From Serratia sp. PL17 (lineage in GTDB: Bacteria; Pseudomonadota; Gammaproteobacteria; Enterobacterales; Enterobacteriaceae), in NCBI RefSeq assembly GCF_017832355.1, contig NZ_JAFIBY010000013.1, forward strand, positions 1 through 63,632: DNA of 63,632 nt, given 5' to 3'. The stretch's first letter is position 1. Each line of letters opens with the position of its first letter. The translations under genes were made by a program, and so were the position numbers. Shown piece after piece: positions 26,548 through 38,694 of this stretch. Below the pieces are notes generated by a model. It was not told where the DNA came from. It made no database searches and was given only the letters and a program-made list of their open reading frames with translations.

Positions 26548-27528
26548 ATGAAAACCTCAACGATGAAAGTCACACCGGCAAACGTTGCTGGTCTGGGCGC
26601 CGGTGTTCTGTTGCTGCTGGTTATGCTCTATCTGTTCGCCCGCCACTGGGCGGAGTTCGTCCAATACTGCATCAATGCCCAGATCTATATGCACCGTTAT
26701 CTGGTGCTGTACTTATTGCAACAGCGCAATCATCAGTACAGCGGTGGTGTGATGCTGGCATTGTGCAGCTTTATCTATGGTTTCCTGCATTCCGTCGGCC
26801 CGGGCCACGGCAAGTTTGTTATCACCACGTATCTGGCGACCCACCGTAGACAATTGAACGCCAGCCGGCTGATCACTTTGCTCGGTAGCCTGATGCAAGG
26901 CGTTGTGGCGATCCTTTTCGTGCTGGTGCTGGCAATCGCGCTGAATTTGTCGATGGGCGATCTGAGCCTGAGCCGTTACTGGCTGGAAAAAGGCAGCGCA
27001 CTGTTTATCGCCGCGTTCGGCCTGGTGGTGATCCTGCGCGCCGTGGGGCTACCCCAACGCAAGCGACTGGCGTTCAAGGCTCTGAGGCCGTTAACAACAA
27101 CCACACAGCACAGCCCAGAAGACGATTGTGGCTGCGGCCATCGGCATCTGCCTGATGCAACAGCCCTGACGGGGGGCTGGCGCAATGCACTGTGGCTTAT
27201 CGTTTCTATCGGTATCCGCCCCTGCAGCGGTGCGATCCTCATCTTGGTGTTTGCCAACGCCGTTGGCATGTTCACCTGGGGCGTGATTTCCGCACTCAGC
27301 ATGGCGCTGGGAACGGCGCTGTCGATCATGATTCTCGCCACCCTGGTACACCATGCACGTGAAAAATTTATCGCTGCCAACGACCATTTGACAGGTAAAC
27401 GCCTGGCGCAGGTATCACGACTGGCCGTTATTTTAGGGGGGATATTGCTGATCCTGTTCGCATTGGTGCTGTTCAATTCTGTCATCCCGGTGAGCGCCAA
27501 CGGCGACTTTATTGCCGCCGGTTGCTGA
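26548..27528 (+). CDS. NicO-family nickel/cobalt exporter-like protein
   Basis: About 326 residues of the NicO/RcnA/HoxN family. It has about six to seven hydrophobic segments; the metal-site motif HSVGPGHGKFVITTYL (near residue 80-95) and the second transport motif GIRPCSGAILILVF match the family. A short His/Cys-containing loop DDCGCGHRHLPDA separates the halves. RcnA exports Ni/Co; other members import, so direction is uncertain. The start is uncertain: 26548 or 26563 lack strong sites, and an in-frame ATG at 26503 exists. No rcnR or DUF1007 gene is beside it. Confidence 0.85.
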   Translation: MKTSTMKVTPANVAGLGAGVLLLLVMLYLFARHWAEFVQYCINAQIYMHRYLVLYLLQQRNHQYSGGVMLALCSFIYGFLHSVGPGHGKFVITTYLATHRRQLNASRLITLLGSLMQGVVAILFVLVLAIALNLSMGDLSLSRYWLEKGSALFIAAFGLVVILRAVGLPQRKRLAFKALRPLTTTTQHSPEDDCGCGHRHLPDATALTGGWRNALWLIVSIGIRPCSGAILILVFANAVGMFTWGVISALSMALGTALSIMILATLVHHAREKFIAANDHLTGKRLAQVSRLAVILGGILLILFALVLFNSVIPVSANGDFIAAGC

Positions 27529-27651
27529 TGGCTTCTATTGCGTCGCTATCCGCCGCGAAAACAGCGCTTAATGACAGTTTTTTCCGTGATCGCCAACACA
27601 GTTTGAAAAATGGTCTACACTTAATAGACATGTGTCGAAACGGAGAATCGA

Positions 27652-27960
27652 ATGTTTAAGAGATCAGAAAAAGTAGAACGCGACATCGATCAAGACGTTA
27701 CCCTTCTGGCCGATACGCTGGACGAAGTGTTACGGGAGTCCGGTGACAAGACCAAAGAGGAACTGAAAGAGCTGCACAGTAAGGCAAAAGGTGTATTACG
27801 TGATGCCCGGGCACGCTTCAATGGTTCCACTAATCTGACACAGCATGCTCGCGATGCCGTCGAACACGCCGATAGCTACGTGCGCGAAAAACCTTGGCAG
27901 GGCGTAGGAATCGGGGCCGCGGTTGGCATCGTCCTTGGCGTTCTGCTGGCCCGGCGTTAA
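27652..27960 (+). CDS. ElaB/YqjD-family inner membrane ribosome-associated protein (DUF883)
   Basis: 102 residues. The N-terminal part is charged and helical (ERDIDQDVTLLADTLDEVLRESGDKTKEELKELHSKAKGVLRDARARF), and the C-terminal part is one glycine-rich membrane helix (QGVGIGAAVGIVLGVLLARR). This is the DUF883 pattern seen in E. coli ElaB, YqjD and YgaM, which anchor at the inner membrane and bind ribosomes in stationary phase. Single gene, ending at a hairpin shared with the MocR gene. Confidence 0.9.
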   Translation: MFKRSEKVERDIDQDVTLLADTLDEVLRESGDKTKEELKELHSKAKGVLRDARARFNGSTNLTQHARDAVEHADSYVREKPWQGVGIGAAVGIVLGVLLARR

Positions 27961-28000
27961 CACCCCCTGCAGTCATAAAGATAAAACAGATGTGCGTCTG

Positions 28001-28024
28001 GCCCGCGGGAAACCGCGGGCCGTT
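28001..28024. terminator. Hairpin between the ElaB-like and MocR genes
   Basis: GCCCGCGG (28001-28008) and CCGCGGGC (28013-28020) form a perfect 8-bp stem with a GAAA-type loop, followed by a short T-run on the plus strand. It lies against the end of the convergent MocR gene. Confidence 0.75.
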
Positions 28025-29457
28025 TAATGTCCACTGTTGAACAATTCAGCCAACCTGGCCACCGCCTGTTCGGCTTCACCCTGCTGAGTAAAATTGGCAA
28101 AGCCCATGAGCAGGCCAGAGCTTGTTGGTCCTGTGATTTGCCAGTCCGATAACGCCTGTACCGACAATCCGCGCCGCCAGGCCTCCTCCGCCAAACGCCG
28201 GTCCTGCCCATGCTCCGCTAACCGTGCCAGCAACTGAATGCCACCCGCTTGCGAGACCACCGCCAAGTGCTCAGCCAATTGTTGCTCGAGCGCCTGCGCC
28301 AACCACGCACGTCGCTGGCGGTAGATTGGCCGCATCCGTTTCAGGTGGCGATAAAAATGCCCCTGATTAATAAAGTCTGCCACGCTGGCCTGCATCAGTG
28401 GCGGGCAACCGCAGCCCCGCAGCCGGCTGCCGTGGCCAAAAACCTCCACCAGCCCAACGGGCACGACCAAATAAGCCATGCGCAGCGCCGGGAACAGCGT
28501 TTTGCTGAAGGTTCCGGCGTAGAGCACTCGCCCCTGGCGATCGAGGCTTTTCAATGGCGGTAGCGGACGGCCATGATAGCGAACTTCGCTGTCGTAATCG
28601 TCTTCAAGGATCCATGCCGCCTGCTGCTGTGCCCACTCAAGCAAGGCCATACGCCGCGCCAGGCTGAGTGATACCCCCAGTGGGCTTTGGTGAGTCGGCG
28701 TCAATACTGCCATGCTTGCCAAAGGCGCCTTCGCCATGCCGGCGGCAATGTCCATTCCCTCTTCATCAACCGGTACCGCTACCGGCCGCATACCCGCGGC
28801 CTGGAACAGCGGCAGCGTCACCGGGTAGCCTGGATCTTCCAACCACACCTCATTGCCCGGCTTAAGCAAGGTACCGATCACCAGATCCAGCAATGCCTGA
28901 TACCCGGCGCAGATAAAGACCTGCTCTGGACGGCAGTTGATGCCACGTGAAAGTTGCAAATAATTGACAATCGCCGCGCGGAGTTCAGGCAAACCCTGAG
29001 TTGACGGATGCGCCAGCGAAGCCAGCGGGCTCGTCCGTAATTGGCGACCAACAATCCGCTGCCATAGCGCACGCGGAAAAACATCCAGCGCCGGCAACCC
29101 CAACTGAAACGGCTGAGTAGCCCCATTGGGATGCAACGGATTCGCCGTCACCGCCGGTAAAGGCTCCGCCGTCGATGCTGCCCGCACAGGCAAGTTCTGC
29201 ACCTGTGGCGAAACATAAGTACCCGCCTGCCCCCGACTTTGCACAAACCCCTCAGCGATCAGTTGGCCATACGCGTTTTCCACCGTGGCGCGTGCCACAC
29301 TGAGATCGCTCGCCAGCCCACGCACCGAGGGCAATCGGCTGCCGGCTTGCAAGGTGCCCTGCGTAATGGCGTCTTTAATTCGCAGATAAATCTGCCGGTA
29401 CAAAGGATCGGCAAGCTGGCTGTCCAGCCGCAGGGAGGAAAGAAACTGACGCATCAT
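28024..29457 (-). CDS. MocR-type (GntR/aminotransferase fusion) PLP-dependent regulator
   Basis: 477 residues. The N-terminal GntR winged helix (DPLYRQIYLRIKDAITQGTLQAGSRLPSVRGLASDLSVARATVENAYGQLIAEGF) is joined by a linker to an aminotransferase I fold (residues about 110-470). The PLP Lys lies in GTFSKTLFPALRM, and the PLP-binding Asp in LEDDYDSEVRYHG. MocR regulators such as PdxR and GabR use PLP as effector. Divergent from the AhpD-like gene at 29554, its likely target. The start may be the second ATG, at 29454. The effector pathway is not clear from context. Confidence 0.93.
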   Translation of the reverse strand: MMRQFLSSLRLDSQLADPLYRQIYLRIKDAITQGTLQAGSRLPSVRGLASDLSVARATVENAYGQLIAEGFVQSRGQAGTYVSPQVQNLPVRAASTAEPLPAVTANPLHPNGATQPFQLGLPALDVFPRALWQRIVGRQLRTSPLASLAHPSTQGLPELRAAIVNYLQLSRGINCRPEQVFICAGYQALLDLVIGTLLKPGNEVWLEDPGYPVTLPLFQAAGMRPVAVPVDEEGMDIAAGMAKAPLASMAVLTPTHQSPLGVSLSLARRMALLEWAQQQAAWILEDDYDSEVRYHGRPLPPLKSLDRQGRVLYAGTFSKTLFPALRMAYLVVPVGLVEVFGHGSRLRGCGCPPLMQASVADFINQGHFYRHLKRMRPIYRQRRAWLAQALEQQLAEHLAVVSQAGGIQLLARLAEHGQDRRLAEEAWRRGLSVQALSDWQITGPTSSGLLMGFANFTQQGEAEQAVARLAELFNSGH

Positions 29458-29553
29458 GGCCTGATTAAATAATCATTTTATGGCCCTATAGCATAGTCCA
29501 TATTGCCCTTAAAGTAGCACCAAGATTCTGCTACTCGCTAACCGAGGTTGACC

Positions 29554-29985
29554 ATGATTAAGCAACGTTTGAACTATTCCGAACTCTCTCCTGCACCGTA
29601 CAAAGGCATGGTGAACGCCCTTATGGCACTGGAAAAGGGTGCCCTGGACAAGGCAACAATTGAACTGATGTTCATGCGTGTATCGCAGATCAACGGCTGT
29701 GCCTACTGCCTGGATATGCACGGCAAGGCGCTGCGTGAAAGTGGTGTTAGCAACGCTAAACTGGATACCTTGGCAGGCTGGCGTGTCAGCCATGAATTCA
29801 GCGCACGCGAACGTGCGGCACTGGAATGGGCAGAGTCTGTCACGCTGATCGCCGAAACCGGCGCACCAGACAGCGCGTTTGAAGCGCTAAAAGCGCATTT
29901 CAGCGACGCAGAAATTGCCGATTTGACCTTCGCCATCAGCATCATGAATGCCTTTAACCGCTTGGCCGTCAGCATGCGCCAGTGA
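29554..29985 (+). CDS. Carboxymuconolactone decarboxylase/AhpD-like protein
   Basis: 143 residues with the AhpD fold and a CxxC motif followed by His: INGCAYCLDMHGKALRESGV. This is the peroxidase-type arrangement, as in alkylhydroperoxidase AhpD-core proteins. Divergent from the MocR regulator with 96 bp between. The start at 29554 follows GAGG; the earlier in-frame TTG is less likely. The role is redox protection or a peroxidase-like step. Confidence 0.92.
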   Translation: MIKQRLNYSELSPAPYKGMVNALMALEKGALDKATIELMFMRVSQINGCAYCLDMHGKALRESGVSNAKLDTLAGWRVSHEFSARERAALEWAESVTLIAETGAPDSAFEALKAHFSDAEIADLTFAISIMNAFNRLAVSMRQ

Positions 29986-29998
29986 TAAAAATGCGCTT

Positions 29999-30025
29999 TC
30001 CCCTCTTGCTGCGAGAGGGGATTTT
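29999..30025 (+). terminator. Terminator after the AhpD-like gene
   Basis: CCCCTCT (30000-30006) pairs with AGAGGGG (30014-30020), followed by ATTTT. Confidence 0.8.
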
Positions 30026-30103
30026 CACCGATAACCGCCCGCAAAAAAATTTTCCTCACCGCATTTCCAGCCCCGCTGCGGCCTCCGCGCAAAATCCACC
30101 AAA

Positions 30104-30150
30104 ACACCATATATAGCGTGGTTGATAAATTAAACGTCAACATATAGTAT
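30104..30150. promoter_or_regulatory. Two NrdR boxes in the nrdHIEF promoter region
   Basis: ACACCATATATAGCGT (30104-30119) and CGTCAACATATAGTAT (30135-30150) match the NrdR consensus (ACACWATATATWGTGT-like) at the conserved core positions. The centres are 31 bp apart, three DNA turns, as expected for NrdR binding pairs. They lie 118-164 bp upstream of nrdH. NrdR is the ATP/dATP-responsive repressor of ribonucleotide reductase genes. Confidence 0.8.
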
Positions 30151-30267
30151 TTATTCCATCAACCGCAGGGAACATGTCGCGGTCGGTAACGCCGTCAGAA
30201 ACGCCGTTCAATGCTCCGTTATCTGACCTGTCCGCCTTTCCTTCAACACAAAAGGTAAATGCGAATC

Positions 30268-30504
30268 ATGAGCATTATTATTTACAGCAAACCGGACTGT
30301 GTCCAGTGCAACGCCACCTATCGCGCATTTGATAAGCAAGGGATTGGTTATCAGGTGATCGACCTCACCCAGGATCAACAGGCGCTGATCCATGTGAAAT
30401 CCCTTGGCTACCAGCAGGTTCCGGTGATTATTGCCGGTGACGATCATTGGTCCGGTTTCCGGCCCGATAAAATTGGCGCGCTGGCTCACGCCCTTGCATC
30501 CTGA
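30268..30504 (+). CDS. nrdH: Glutaredoxin-like protein NrdH
   Basis: 78 residues. Redox-active CxxC (Cys11 and Cys14 in [14 protein letters not shown]) and the conserved WSGFRPDKI near the C-terminus identify NrdH, the thioredoxin-like electron donor of class Ib ribonucleotide reductase. The start at 30268 aligns with the E. coli N-terminus; an in-frame ATG at 30259 is only 3 bp after AAAGG. First gene of nrdHIEF, behind the NrdR boxes. Reduced by thioredoxin reductase in relatives. Confidence 0.95.
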   Translation: MSIIIYSKPDCVQCNATYRAFDKQGIGYQVIDLTQDQQALIHVKSLGYQQVPVIIAGDDHWSGFRPDKIGALAHALAS

Positions 30505-30512
30505 GGTCAACC

Positions 30513-30898
30513 ATGAACCCGCTGGTCTACTTCTCCAGCAGTTCGGAGAACACCCACAGGTTCGTTGAAAAGTTGGGATTACCGGCGATGCGCATACCGA
30601 TCGCCGGCGCCCGCAGCAAACTGCTAATGGAAACACCTTATATTCTGATTGTGCCCAGCTATGGCGGCGGTAGCGCCGTGGGAGCCGTGCCAATCCAGGT
30701 GATCCGCTTTCTCAACGTTCCACAGAATCGCGCGTTTCTGCGCGGCGTGATTGCCGCCGGGAATACCAACTTCGGCGCAGCGTACGGCATTGCCGGCGAC
30801 ATCATCGCCAAGAAATGTCAGGTGCCTTTTCTCTATCGTTTTGAGCTGCTCGGCACCACACAAGACGTTGCAAACGTTCGACAGGGAGTAACCGCATT

Positions 30899-30917
<19 letters not shown>
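30513..30917 (+). CDS. nrdI: Flavodoxin-like protein NrdI
   Basis: 134-residue flavodoxin-fold FMN protein needed to assemble the Mn-tyrosyl radical cofactor of NrdF. It has [12 protein letters not shown] (phosphate loop), [12 protein letters not shown] and [24 protein letters not shown]. It follows nrdH by 8 bp, with GAGG at good spacing, and overlaps the start of nrdE by 19 bp, so the two genes are translationally coupled. Confidence 0.97.
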
Positions 30918-34023
<3,106 letters not shown>

Positions 34024-34099
34024 GCGTAATGCAGGGGCGAATAACTTCGCCCTATAACGATAACCGGTGAACGGGCGCAGCATGCCGCGCCCCTGGTGT

Positions 34100-34312
34100 T
34101 TAGATATTTCCGGCACGCTGTCGGATGCGCTGCCAGATAGCCCGTTTTTCCTCGTCATCTGCGCTCGACCAAGCGGCGATTTCATCCAACGTGCGCCAAC
34201 ACCCACGGCACCACGATTTATCGGTGTCGATCTGGCAAACGTTATTACAGGGCGAACGGACACCGTCGTCTATTTGACTGCGGGTTTTTCTTCTTCTGCT
34301 GCGGCCTACCAT
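34100..34312 (-). CDS. DUF1289 family protein (Cys-rich)
   Basis: 70 residues with the DUF1289 pattern: SPCNNVCQIDTDKSWCRGCWRTLDEIAAWSSADDEEKRAIWQRI, with four conserved Cys that likely bind a metal ion. Function unknown; commonly near oxidoreductases. ATG 34312 follows AGGAAA. Convergent with nrdF; its own upstream neighbour on the minus strand is the SDR gene, 74 bp away. Confidence 0.88.
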   Translation of the reverse strand: MVGRSRRRKTRSQIDDGVRSPCNNVCQIDTDKSWCRGCWRTLDEIAAWSSADDEEKRAIWQRIRQRAGNI

Positions 34313-34386
34313 GGGACGCTTTCCTCCGGTGGATGTCTGACAACAGGATACCCGATCCTGCCGTCAGAGAAACCGCCCCGACGCGA

Positions 34387-35127
34387 TCAGATGATACCGC
34401 CATTGGCACGCAGGGTTTGACCGTTGATCCAGGCGCCGTCGGCACCGGCCAGGAAGGAGACCGCCGCCGCAATATCCTGCGGCTGGCCCAGGCGCTCTAG
34501 CGGTGCCATGTTCGCCAGGCGCGCGATCAGCTCCGGCGTTTTCCCGTCCAGGAATAATCCGGTGGCCGTTGGCCCCGGCGCGATGGCATTCACCGTGATA
34601 TTACGGCCTCGAAGCTCTTTCGCCAGCACGCTGGTCAATGCCTCAACCGCGGCCTTAGTGGCAGCGTACATGCCATAGCTTGGCTGCAACAGCCCGACCA
34701 CACTGGAAGAAAAGTTGATGATACGGCCGTTATCACGCAGCCGTTTCGCGGCTTCTCGCAGGGTATTGAACGTCCCCTTCAGATTGATATCAATCAGCCT
34801 GTCAGCCTCGGCGTCGCTCATTTCAGCAACCGGCGCCAATGCAATCACCCCGGCGTTATTCACCAGGATATCGACGCCGCCAAACGCCTGCTCCGCACGA
34901 TCAAACAGTTGGGCAACGGCCGTGGCATCACTGACGTCGGCTTTGGCGCTCAGGGCCCGCCCGCCGTTGTGTTCAATGTTACGCACCAGTTGATCCGCCA
35001 AGGTCTGATTACCCGAATAGTTGACGATTACGGTAAAACCATCGGCAGCCAGGCGTTCGGCAATGGCTGCGCCGATGCCACGTGATGCGCCGGTTACGAT
35101 GGCGACGCGTTGTGAAGTGGTGTTCAT
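34387..35127 (-). CDS. Short-chain dehydrogenase/reductase
   Basis: 246-residue classical SDR from MNTTSQRVAIVTGASRGIGAAIAERL (TGASRGIG NAD(P) motif), NNAG, and the YAATK catalytic site with Ser upstream (INFSSSVVG). NYSGNQ after the second strand suggests NADP. The start at 35127 has AGGA about 8-9 bp upstream; the longer frame is not supported. Divergent from a LysR gene; the metallo-hydrolase gene beyond the regulator is a close paralogue of the one at 5361. The closest relatives are FabG-like; the substrate is not inferred. Confidence 0.92.
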   Translation of the reverse strand: MNTTSQRVAIVTGASRGIGAAIAERLAADGFTVIVNYSGNQTLADQLVRNIEHNGGRALSAKADVSDATAVAQLFDRAEQAFGGVDILVNNAGVIALAPVAEMSDAEADRLIDINLKGTFNTLREAAKRLRDNGRIINFSSSVVGLLQPSYGMYAATKAAVEALTSVLAKELRGRNITVNAIAPGPTATGLFLDGKTPELIARLANMAPLERLGQPQDIAAAVSFLAGADGAWINGQTLRANGGII

Positions 35128-35250
35128 CTTATCTATCCTCATCAGGTATACGCCTGCGGCTTGCCGGCGTCGGATCATCATGCACCTTTCGCTATGGCGA
35201 ATAATCCCCTACTCTTCGTTATCACTATCCGATTTTAACGAACAATACTC

Positions 35251-36144
35251 ATGGACAGAATTGATGCCATGCGCCTGTTCACCCGCGTGGTGGAACAACG
35301 TAGCTTTACGCAGGCTGCGCAGGATCTGGGCCTGCCGCGCTCGACGGTGACCGATGCTATCAAACAACTGGAGGCCCGGCTGCAAGTGCGTTTGCTGCAA
35401 CGCACCACCCGCCATGTCAGCCCGACGCTGGACGGGGAAGCCTACTATCAGCGTTGCCTGACCATTCTGGCGGATATAGAAGATGCCGAGATGGCTTTTG
35501 CCGGCGCCAAGCCGCGCGGGTTACTGCGCATCGATGTCCACGGCACGTTAGCGCGTCATTTTCTCTTGCCGGACCTACCCGATTTTCTGGCGCAATACCC
35601 AGACATCGAATTTTTCATGAGCGAAGGTGACAGGCTGGTTGATCCGGTACGGGAGGGCATCGACTGCGTGGTACGCGTCGGCAGGCTAAAAGACAGTGAT
35701 ATGGTGGCACGTCGTTTGGGTGAGCTGGAAGAGGTTACCTGCGCGGCGCCTGACTATCTGCAACGCTTCGGTACGCCACTGAGCCTCGACCAACTTGACG
35801 GGCACCGAATGGTCGGTTTCCGTTCTTCGGCCAGCGGTACAATCATGCCCCTGGAGTTTACTGTCGCTGGACACCCCCACCAGGTAACACTGCCCTGCAC
35901 TGTATCGGTGAGTGCAGCAGAAAGTCTGGTCGCAGCGGCACACAGGGGGTTGGGCATTATTCAGGTACCGCGCTATCACCTGCGCGACAGCCTTGCCGAG
36001 GGCAGCCTGTTGCCGCTGTTGCCGCAGTTCCCTTCCACGCCGATGCCGGTTTCACTGCTGTATCCCCGTAACCGTCAACTTTCGCCTCGGGTCCGGGTAT
36101 TTATCGACTGGTTCAGCAAGGTATTTGCCACGCGCAATGGCTAA
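35251..36144 (+). CDS. LysR-family transcriptional regulator
   Basis: 297 residues; helix-turn-helix FTRVVEQRSFTQAAQDLGLPRSTVTDAIKQLEARLQVRLLQRTTRHVSPTLDGE, and effector domain with GLLRIDVHGTLARHFLLPDLPDFLAQYP. CrgA-like branch. It lies between the divergent SDR and the convergent metallo-hydrolase. A GCCGCC/GGCGGC hairpin (about 36149-36166) ends it against the metallo-hydrolase gene. Confidence 0.92.
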   Translation: MDRIDAMRLFTRVVEQRSFTQAAQDLGLPRSTVTDAIKQLEARLQVRLLQRTTRHVSPTLDGEAYYQRCLTILADIEDAEMAFAGAKPRGLLRIDVHGTLARHFLLPDLPDFLAQYPDIEFFMSEGDRLVDPVREGIDCVVRVGRLKDSDMVARRLGELEEVTCAAPDYLQRFGTPLSLDQLDGHRMVGFRSSASGTIMPLEFTVAGHPHQVTLPCTVSVSAAESLVAAAHRGLGIIQVPRYHLRDSLAEGSLLPLLPQFPSTPMPVSLLYPRNRQLSPRVRVFIDWFSKVFATRNG

Positions 36145-36172
36145 AAAGCCGCCCGTTAAGGCGGCCAGCAAG

Positions 36173-37117
36173 TTACAGAGCACCATAGTCCAGCGGTACC
36201 CAGTCGTATCCGTCGCCTTGTTTATTGAGATAGCCTAACCCCGGAAACGACAGATGCGCCCCGCCCACCAGCACACGCTGCTGGGCGCTATCACCGAAGA
36301 CGCGCAGGCGCTCAGCCACCGCGGCCTTTGCATCGCTGTCAAAGCGAATGGCCACGCGCGGATGAGGGAGCTGCACTGCCGCCACATGGATCAGATCGCC
36401 AATCACCAGCAGACTTTTTCCTTTGCTATCGACCTGATAAATGCTGTGACCCGGCGTGTGGCCGTGAGCTGCAAATGCCCTGATCCCCGGAGACAACTCA
36501 CCGTCGCCGTTGAACGGTGTAAAGTGCCCGGCAGCCTGATAAGGTTTTATCGCCGCCATCGCTCTTTCGAACGACGCCTTGTCTTCGGTCTTCGCCTGCT
36601 TCAATCGGCTCTCGCTCAGCCAAAAATCGACATCCTGCTGACTGGCTCGCACCACCGCATTCGGGAACATCGCCACGCCATTTTGCGTGAGGCCACCGAG
36701 ATGGTCCGGGTGCATATGGGTCAGATAAATTTCGTCCACCTGCTGCGGCTGATAGCCGGCAGCCTTCAGATTGGCGACCAATTTGCCCAATCCATCCCCC
36801 AGCAACGTGCCGGCACCGGTATCAATCAGAATCAACTTACTGCCGGTGTTGACCAAATAGGCATTCACCGAAGTAGCGACAGGCAGGCTCTGGTGATGCT
36901 CGGCTAACGCGGTTTCAATCTGTTTTGGCGAGCTATTCAACAGCAATTTATCCGCTGGCAAACGAATGATGCCATCGGACAATACGGTAATTTCATAACT
37001 GCCCAGCATAATGCGATAGAAGCCTGGCGCGGGGCTTTTCACCTGCGGCGCAGCGGCTGAAACCTGCAGTGACATGACGGCCAACGCCGCTCCCAACAGG
37101 TAGTGTTTCCAGTGCAT
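36173..37117 (-). CDS. Secreted metallo-beta-lactamase-fold hydrolase (paralogue)
   Basis: 314 residues with a signal peptide (MHWKHYLLGAALAVMSLQVSAA) and metal ligands in THMHPDH, GHTPGH, IGD and AHLSFPG. It shares long stretches with the protein at 5361 (PGFYRIMLG, LSDGI, SVNAYL-NTG-KLILID, YLTH-HPDH-GGL, GHTPGHS, GAHLSFPGLGY), so they are clear paralogues. AAGGAG precedes the ATG at 37117. A quorum-quenching or lactonase-like role is only a guess. Confidence 0.9.
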   Translation of the reverse strand: MHWKHYLLGAALAVMSLQVSAAAPQVKSPAPGFYRIMLGSYEITVLSDGIIRLPADKLLLNSSPKQIETALAEHHQSLPVATSVNAYLVNTGSKLILIDTGAGTLLGDGLGKLVANLKAAGYQPQQVDEIYLTHMHPDHLGGLTQNGVAMFPNAVVRASQQDVDFWLSESRLKQAKTEDKASFERAMAAIKPYQAAGHFTPFNGDGELSPGIRAFAAHGHTPGHSIYQVDSKGKSLLVIGDLIHVAAVQLPHPRVAIRFDSDAKAAVAERLRVFGDSAQQRVLVGGAHLSFPGLGYLNKQGDGYDWVPLDYGAL

Positions 37118-37198
37118 AACGACTCCTTAATTGTAAATTCAGCAGCGCTAAGTATTAACGCAAAACGCTGAACCTGCCTGCGGGGCCATGACACAGGC

Positions 37199-37223
37199 AA
37201 AAAAATCCCCGCGGGGGCGGGGA
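37199..37223 (-). terminator. Terminator after the 2-hydroxycarboxylate transporter
   Basis: On the minus strand TCCCCGC / GCGGGGA is followed by seven T (read 37205-37199). It lies just beyond the transporter stop. Confidence 0.85.
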
Positions 37224-37253
37224 AAGGCAAAGAAAACTAAGGTCTTTTTTATG

Positions 37254-38609
37254 TTATACGAAGAATTTGGCCAGCACTAACAATGAGAGGGATACGTTAA
37301 TCGCACCGCCAATACGGGTAGCGATTTGGGCAAACGGCATCAGCGACATGCGATTGCCCGCGGTAAGTATGGCAACATCACCGGTACCGCCCTGCCCGCT
37401 CTGGCAACAGGACACAATTGCCACATCGATCGGGTGCATACCAATTTTCTTACCCACAAAGAACCCGGTCGCCACCAACGCACTAACGGTGCTCACAATC
37501 ACCACCAGGTTTTGGAGAGTGAAGGCATTAACCAGCTCTTGCCATGGGGTGATTGCCACACCGACGGCAAACAGAATCGGGTAAGTCACCGCGGTGCGGA
37601 AGAACTTATAAACCACTTGAGAACCTTCCTGAATACGCGGAGACACGCCGTGTGCCAGCTTCACCGCCACCGCGGCAAACAACATACCTACAGGTGCAGG
37701 CAGGCCAATCAAGCGGTGCAGCAACATCCCAACCATGTACAACAAGATAGCCAGCAAGGCGCCGCAAGCAATGGTGCTGACATCCACCTTGCCACTGAAT
37801 TTTTCCACCGCGCTCACTTCGCTATTGCCTTGTTTGTTCGGCATCAAGCTGCCTTCACCGGTCAAGTGCGGGTAGCGTTTGCCCAGTTGGTTCAGCAAAC
37901 CGGCAAGTACAATCGCCGTCAGGCCGCCAAGCATCACGATCGGCAGAATACGGCCCAGCGCCACGCCCTGATCCATATGCAGGATTGCCGCGTAGCCCAT
38001 CGACAGCGGGATAGCGCCCTCACCGACACCGCCGGCCATGATAGGCAAGATCAGAAAGAAGAAGATCTGGAACGGTTCCAGTCCCAATGCCATACCGACG
38101 GCCATCCCCACCAACATGCCGACAATTTCACCGCACAGCATTGGCGCGAAAATACGCAGGAAGCCCTGGATCAATACCTGTCGGTTCATGCTCATAATAC
38201 TGCCGACAATGATGCAGCAGATGTAGAGATAAAGGATATTGGTCGACTTATAGAATTTGGTGGTCGACTCCACCACCACATCCGGCAACAGCCCATAGTG
38301 CACCAATGCAGAAGGGATAAAGGTGGCGCAAATCGCTGCTGCCCCCATTTTACCGATCAGCGGCAAGCGCTTGCCAAACTCGCCACAGGCAAAACCAAAG
38401 AAGGCCAGTGTGGCAACCATCACCACAATATCGCTGGGTAATTTCCCTTCCAGACAATCCAATAAAATAAGTACGCCGGCCAGAACAAAGAACGGCAACG
38501 GAATAATCCCTACCTTGTAATTGTCCAGTATCTGCCACCATTTCTCCCGCAACGGTATTTCAGCGGTTTTATCTTTGGCAGCGAGGAAAGAATCATCTGT
38601 TGTGCTCAT
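37254..38609 (-). CDS. 2-hydroxycarboxylate transporter family (CitS/MaeN-like Na+ symporter)
   Basis: 451 residues with about 11-13 hydrophobic segments. Both family re-entrant loops are visible: GGVGEGAIPLS and CQSGQGGTGDVAILTAGNRM, matching 2HCT members such as CimH/MaeN better than CitS. Substrate is therefore a citrate/malate-type 2-hydroxy acid with sodium or protons. Divergent from the two-component system at 38936, which probably senses and induces it. Three direct repeats lie between. Confidence 0.92.
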   Translation of the reverse strand: MSTTDDSFLAAKDKTAEIPLREKWWQILDNYKVGIIPLPFFVLAGVLILLDCLEGKLPSDIVVMVATLAFFGFACGEFGKRLPLIGKMGAAAICATFIPSALVHYGLLPDVVVESTTKFYKSTNILYLYICCIIVGSIMSMNRQVLIQGFLRIFAPMLCGEIVGMLVGMAVGMALGLEPFQIFFFLILPIMAGGVGEGAIPLSMGYAAILHMDQGVALGRILPIVMLGGLTAIVLAGLLNQLGKRYPHLTGEGSLMPNKQGNSEVSAVEKFSGKVDVSTIACGALLAILLYMVGMLLHRLIGLPAPVGMLFAAVAVKLAHGVSPRIQEGSQVVYKFFRTAVTYPILFAVGVAITPWQELVNAFTLQNLVVIVSTVSALVATGFFVGKKIGMHPIDVAIVSCCQSGQGGTGDVAILTAGNRMSLMPFAQIATRIGGAINVSLSLLVLAKFFV

Positions 38610-38694
38610 AATCTGGCCTCTTATTAGTTTGTTCGGCCATCATAGAGAAACGCACTGATTATCTGCTGTGATTTTGTTCAAAATTAAAAAGGGT

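Noticed and set aside
37326..38441. 371-codon plus-strand open frame
   Set aside because: It lies entirely antisense to the 2-hydroxycarboxylate transporter and its translation is His/Gln-rich low complexity, a shadow of the transporter codons.
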